Shown piece after piece: positions 59,535-64,000 of a DNA stretch of 64,000 nt. Numbering within the stretch: position 1 is the stretch's first letter; each line of letters starts with the position of its first letter. The DNA comes from Tomocerus qinae (taxonomy: Eukaryota > Arthropoda > Collembola > Entomobryomorpha > Tomoceridae): assembly GCA_020055645.1 (NCBI GenBank), contig CM034549.1:20481930-20545929 (forward strand), read 5' to 3'. The notes beneath the pieces are model-generated. The model saw only the letters and a program-made list of their open reading frames with translations. It had not been told where the DNA came from and searched no databases. A program made the position numbers and the translations under genes.

Positions 59535-59633
59535 CTAAAGATGACCTGCTTGCACAGTAAAGTTATTTGGCAATCCACGAGCGTCTTTGAATTGGTCTAG
59601 TGATTCTTGCGGATCTAGATCCGGTTCTGTGTA
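59535..59633 (-). CDS. Possible terminal exon, unrecognised protein
   Basis: After acceptor-like CGACATATAG, a 32-codon frame reads YTEPDLDPQESLDQF, then KDARGLPNNFTVQAGHL and a TAG stop. The composition is convincingly protein-like. A different frame of the same strand is also open across this stretch (TGTIKKEHEIAEKPF and onward from about 59695), so only one can be real. The family is not recognised. Confidence 0.35.
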   Translation of the reverse strand, partial: YTEPDLDPQESLDQFKDARGLPNNFTVQAGHL

Positions 59634-62600
59634 CTATATGTCGACAAACAGAGAATGGCTTCTCAGCTATTTCGTGCTCCTTTTTTATAGTTCCGGTGCT
59701 AGGAGAGACAGTGGAAGAAGATTACAGCCTCGGCCTTATCGGGACTAAAAGATAGAATCTAATCCTATGCTATTACAGTATAGCTACTGAATGTACAAGA
59801 TTTACTATTTTAGCACAGTAGAATAGTTATTAAGGAGGCATAAACTTATCTGGGCTTCTCTACATTACTTTCAGTACGAATAATATACAAAAGAAATACT
59901 AAATTACCCATATACCAGAGTTAAAATATCACTGTTGCAAAACCAACATCATACTTCAATATAATATCTGACAGTACAAATACAGATATTAGTTACTTAT
60001 AATAACACAGGGTGAAAAGGAGGAGAAGTTCTCCCGTTCTTCCTATTCACTGTTGGAAATGTAGAAAATCATGTGAATAATATACCAAATTAGAAGTATA
60101 TATGTAAATTTCGTGAATTTGATAAAGTTTCACTTAGGCATATCTAGAATATACCGAGTCAGACTGCATTAATATCTCTGGGAAATGGGAATGTCATGCA
60201 AATAGGAGAAAATAGTTAACGCGTGAACTTTCGTTAATAAAGCTGTAAATGTATGAATGCCTGTAAACCTACATTAAGCAAACCAAGTGTCTGACCTCAA
60301 GTCATGCAACTAGCACGTAAAACAGCATGCAATTCTCCGCTTTAATTCATACGTACAAACATCAAGCATTTGCAAGAGACAATTGGTTTTCCAAACTGCT
60401 GATTTTCTTACATTAATTCGGATTAGAGTCTAGCCAGTAGACTTGGGGCGAAATGGGTATTTTATTATTCTTCAACCGTGACCAGTGAAAAGCCTAGCTT
60501 AAATTAATTCACAAGGAAAAATTCGTGTGAAATGGATTGTGTTGCAATCCAAGCACAATGCAAGAGGAAATTAGTGGAGTAAAAGTCCGTGAGTTGCAGA
60601 CTGTTGTGTAGGTATTGGTAAGAATTATTTTCCTTTTCCCTGTATAAACAGTATTTGTATCATTTCTCGAGCTCATCCAGAAATCTGTGATCGTTGAAAC
60701 ATTAATAATGAGTGTCTGGTACACAAGAGCAAGCCACATAACGCAACACATTCCAACAACAGGCCCAGTCGAAAAGACTAAATTATTCAGGGACAAAGCC
60801 ACGAATGCTGATGGTGGTCGATGAGCTACTACACAATATGAATGAGGAAGTAAGTATCTGTATTAGAACACATAGGATAAACATGCCCTATATCATGTCT
60901 GGGCTGCATCAGTAACCAAAGCCAAACCGACACCCAAAACCGCAAAGCAGTTTCAAAAGAGAAGAATAGCCATTTATTAGTAATGAATGAATACTCTGAT
61001 GAATTAATCCAAATGAAATAAAGACAGACCCGAGGCGGATTATCACCCAAACTCCTTTCGTACTTCACTATTGCGCTTTGTCCTTAATATCCCGTCTATA
61101 TGCAATGAACCTGGATTAGGCAGCTAATGTGCCTCGTCGGACATGGAACAAATGGCATAATATATTTATGTGTACTAATAGTAAGTAATCTTGTTAGCAA
61201 TTTCATTGTCAGTATAGATAGGAGACCAGATTATTATGTAATAGTAGTGTACTTTGTGTTTATTTCATTTCATAGTATTATCGCATATTGGAATTGTGTT
61301 GCAAGCAACACTATATAGCATTACGCTATTAGTACATAATTTATGTATCATTGTTATTTAAACTTTGACTACAAATAGTAGCATTAGACGAATAGATTTG
61401 ACTAGAATACGAATACAACTAGCTACTAGTTGTAGATAATATTATTATATAGTACTAGAGCTATATGGCTATTGGTAATTGTAACAGGTATAGTAATGAT
61501 AATGTAATGTATGAATAAATTGTGTATGTATATTGGATATTATAGTATTAAGTGCATTAGGCTTTGATATAATATTATTGTACGTAATTTAAAATCAAAT
61601 TAGAATAGTAGCTATCTAATCCTTACTTGAGTAGCTAGATAACAATGTAATACATAGTTTGTTTGTTTCGTAAAGTAGTTACAATGATCACAACTACTTT
61701 TACACAGTAGGTATCATGTACTTACACTTAAATATGTATATGTATAATAATGATAATAATATGTAGGCTATATCTTATTGGATAATTAAGTTAAGACTAA
61801 AGTTATACTTGTTTAAATAACAAGATGGTTCTAGCAATCAAACATCAACAGGAATTATATATCGCTAATTATTGGGTAGGCAGATAATATAGTATTTAGG
61901 GTTATATTTACCTTTCACAATACTTAATAGTAGCACAAAATGTCCTTAAGTGTTTAAGAATACAATGGTTGAAGAGAAATCCTTCCATAATTAAATAGCA
62001 AACATGGTTTTAGCACTTATACGCTTAGCACGGGATTGGCTGGTGAATGCGCAAGGGAAAATGTAGTAGTAAGTTGATAAAATGTATTTTTATTTGATAG
62101 GTATTCCTTATTCTAGGACTCTAAGTTTTAAAATGTCATTTAAATTAGTATTATTAGTCGATAATGTATTGAGTTCATGATTCTATAGATATATTCAATG
62201 ATGCCATTTCATCGTGCCTTGTAAATAAAAGATTGGGGTTGAGATTTAGATAATTAGGCAAAAGAACTGGGCATCTGCAGTTAATGTGGTTTAGAAGATG
62301 AGTTTTAGCGCACGAATTTCTTTTGCCAAATCGACCATTCCTCTTCCTAATCTTTTATTTTAGAGCCATCATGATAAATATAGCCATTTCTTACGCGATT
62401 TTGCTTTAACATTAATATGGATAATGGCATGTTTACACATTCACCGCTGAAAATACATGACATTATTATATAATATGTATTTATGTAGTAGAACCAAATG
62501 GAAACGTATATAAAGAAAGAAAACATTAGCCGAGCATCAATAAGTACACATGGTCCATTGGTCCGAAAGGTCGACATAGTGGAATTCTATAGTCGGTGAA

Positions 62601-62751
62601 AAGGTGGAAATGAAGAGTTGATTCATTATTTCTAGAAATAGACGGAGTTGAAACGGAAATGGTATAACCAGAGATATCCACTTGAGAGTTGCCTTGCTTA
62701 TCTATAGTTTTGTGTACTTGAGTCGAAAGGTTGTTGTAATATTAGTAGTAT
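59634..62751. other. Mostly non-coding region with one longer minus-strand frame
   Basis: A minus-strand frame at about 60509-60870 contains a hydrophobic stretch (VVGMCCVMWLALVYQTLIINV) and an acceptor-like AATACAG before it. It could be a membrane-protein exon but is not recognised. 61.15-62.6 kb is extremely AT-rich with many TAGTA-type words and nothing else seen. Confidence 0.3.
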
Positions 62752-62880
62752 ATGGGTGAAAAGAAACCGCATTGGAGTAGTATTGGTGGTGGAGATGAAG
62801 AAAGCCTCAACACAGCCGCGGCTTGCTATTCGTCAGACTGGAATGGAATACAAAGAAAGTTTATGAGATCATTTCTCCAG
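62752..62880 (+). CDS. Possible first coding exon, unrecognised
   Basis: ATG at 62752 opens a 43-codon frame with MGEKKPHWSSIGGGDEE and WNGIQRKFMRSFLQ, ending at CTCCAG followed by GTACAC, a usable donor. Its GC content is above the surroundings. No downstream partner exon was identified on the plus strand before the window ends. Confidence 0.25.
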
Positions 62881-63244
62881 GTACACAGTACACTGTATGT
62901 ATGTATATCTATTTCTATAGACTATGAATACATAGTCATACTACTATTTATTGTGAACGAGCACCATATAGAAAAATAAGAAAATCTGTGAGTCAAATCC
63001 ATTCAATTGAATGGATTTATTGGTACATACCAACCACTAAGTAGGTATGTAGAATAGTAGCTAGTTAGCAGTGTATTCATACGAAAGTAAATATAATAAT
63101 AAAGTATACAAAATACAATAGAAATTTCCAGGCTTACTAGGCTACGGCTACGACAACTGAAGCAGTTTCATGGCATGGCAAGGTATGCAGATATTGTACA
63201 GAACAGTAGGTAGCAGACTAGTAGAAATAGTTACAAGAGTTTAC

Positions 63245-63405
63245 CGGTAAGTTTCTTTAGTGACTATTACACGCTCCGAGCCTGGGAAATGACTGCATTC
63301 GTATTCAATGCAATGCAAGGAGCTTCCCCATTCCGAGTGGTGCGAATCTTGAGACTTGTAGAATTTCACTTGGAGGGAAACCACCAAATCACCTCCATTT
63401 CCAAG
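63245..63405 (-). CDS. Probable internal exon of an unrecognised minus-strand gene
   Basis: The frame is bounded by an acceptor (T-rich tract then GTGACAG) and a donor (ACCG followed by GTAAAC), and is open for 53 codons plus two bases. It reads LGNGGDLVVSLQVKFYKS, then SEWGSSLHCIEYECSHF and PGSERVIVTKETYR. GC content is well above the flanks. The two cysteines and strand-like segments suggest a globular extracellular or metabolic domain, but no family comes to mind. With the segments at 60.5 and 59.5 kb it may form one gene. Confidence 0.45.
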
Positions 63406-64000
63406 CTGTCACATTAACAAAACAACAAACGCTAAACTTTCACTTCTCCCCACAACTTCCAACTTGCAACAATCACATTTTCCCTCATTCTACTAATTCT
63501 AACTTAAATGGTCTACAGAGGCACAAAACACATAATACACACACGCACTACATAGATATACATTCACAGCCAGACAAACTACTTTTCTTTTGCGAAGAAA
63601 GCATAAAGAAAGCCAACTTGTAAATCCTTACAACTTCTAGACTAACCTTTCTTCTTTAGATTGATATTATGTAGATTCATGGCTACTATAGCCAAGATAC
63701 TTTGCAAAAGGTAAAGTAGGTAATTACAATAAACACTCGCTAATAGAAGCCTCATACATAGATACCTATAACAGAGGTAATTACAATGCGGATACAATGT
63801 TACTTTCTGGCAAGATACATTAACCTAATTATTTTGGGCTGAGCCAATTGATGAAAATTTAGTTTACTTTATATACAGACATATCTTTATCGTACTAGCT
63901 AATCTAACTTTAAGAGCTACCCATGATAACTTCTTCTGCTCATCACTCCTCTCCATGTAACTTTAGCATTTCCTTTTTGATCGGGGCTTTATAACATTTC
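63406..64000. other. Window edge, no gene recognised
   Basis: AT-rich sequence with scattered T- and C-rich tracts; nothing that I can support as coding. Confidence 0.4.

Overview
This is a window of AT-rich animal nuclear DNA. Every confident gene is split by GT-AG introns of about 90 bp to 8.4 kb, and the proteins are typically metazoan: a metabotropic glutamate receptor, a UBL/RVP/UBA DDI1 protease and a CDCA3-like mitotic protein. The repeats (a module related to AGCTCGCCTGA, foldback elements, a tRNA-derived SINE) would suit an invertebrate, perhaps a lophotrochozoan, but the species cannot be fixed from the sequence.

Layout. 1-1844 (+): the 3' part of a coiled-coil protein gene in three exons. 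3222-4001 (+): a small three-exon CDCA3-like gene ending in a KEN box. 4002-7599: AT-rich intergenic DNA. 7600-29955 (-): a complete metabotropic glutamate receptor gene that I reassembled from 14 exons; all phases agree and give 904 residues. Its introns are AT-rich, and one holds a possible nested or alternative terminal exon at 12678-12797. 31104-31911: a deleted pogo/Tigger-like DNA transposon with TA duplications. 32.8-33.0 kb: an LTR-like promoter and polyadenylation block.

33.26-39.36 kb is the most unusual part. It is a repeat complex with two interlocked long inverted repeats (order A-B-A'-B'), a 40-bp AT-rich satellite whose direction flips three times, shared AGCTCGCC modules, a truncated extra copy of the B end with a perfect hairpin, about 52 copies of a 20-bp satellite, and a 17-bp minisatellite.

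39.4-52 kb holds no secure gene, only one short exon-like minus-strand ORF at 43052-43219. 52002-55374 (-): a complete nine-exon DDI1 gene of 476 residues, with a TTAA-flanked foldback MITE in intron 2 and one GC-AG intron. 56475-56534: a perfect 29-bp-arm hairpin. 58904-59446 (-): a tRNA-derived SINE with 13-bp target duplications. 59.5-63.4 kb: several exon-like minus-strand segments that may belong to one unrecognised gene.

The four real genes do not form an obvious pathway. They are separate units: probable cell-division genes at the left, a neuronal receptor in the middle, and a ubiquitin/proteasome shuttle protease at the right.
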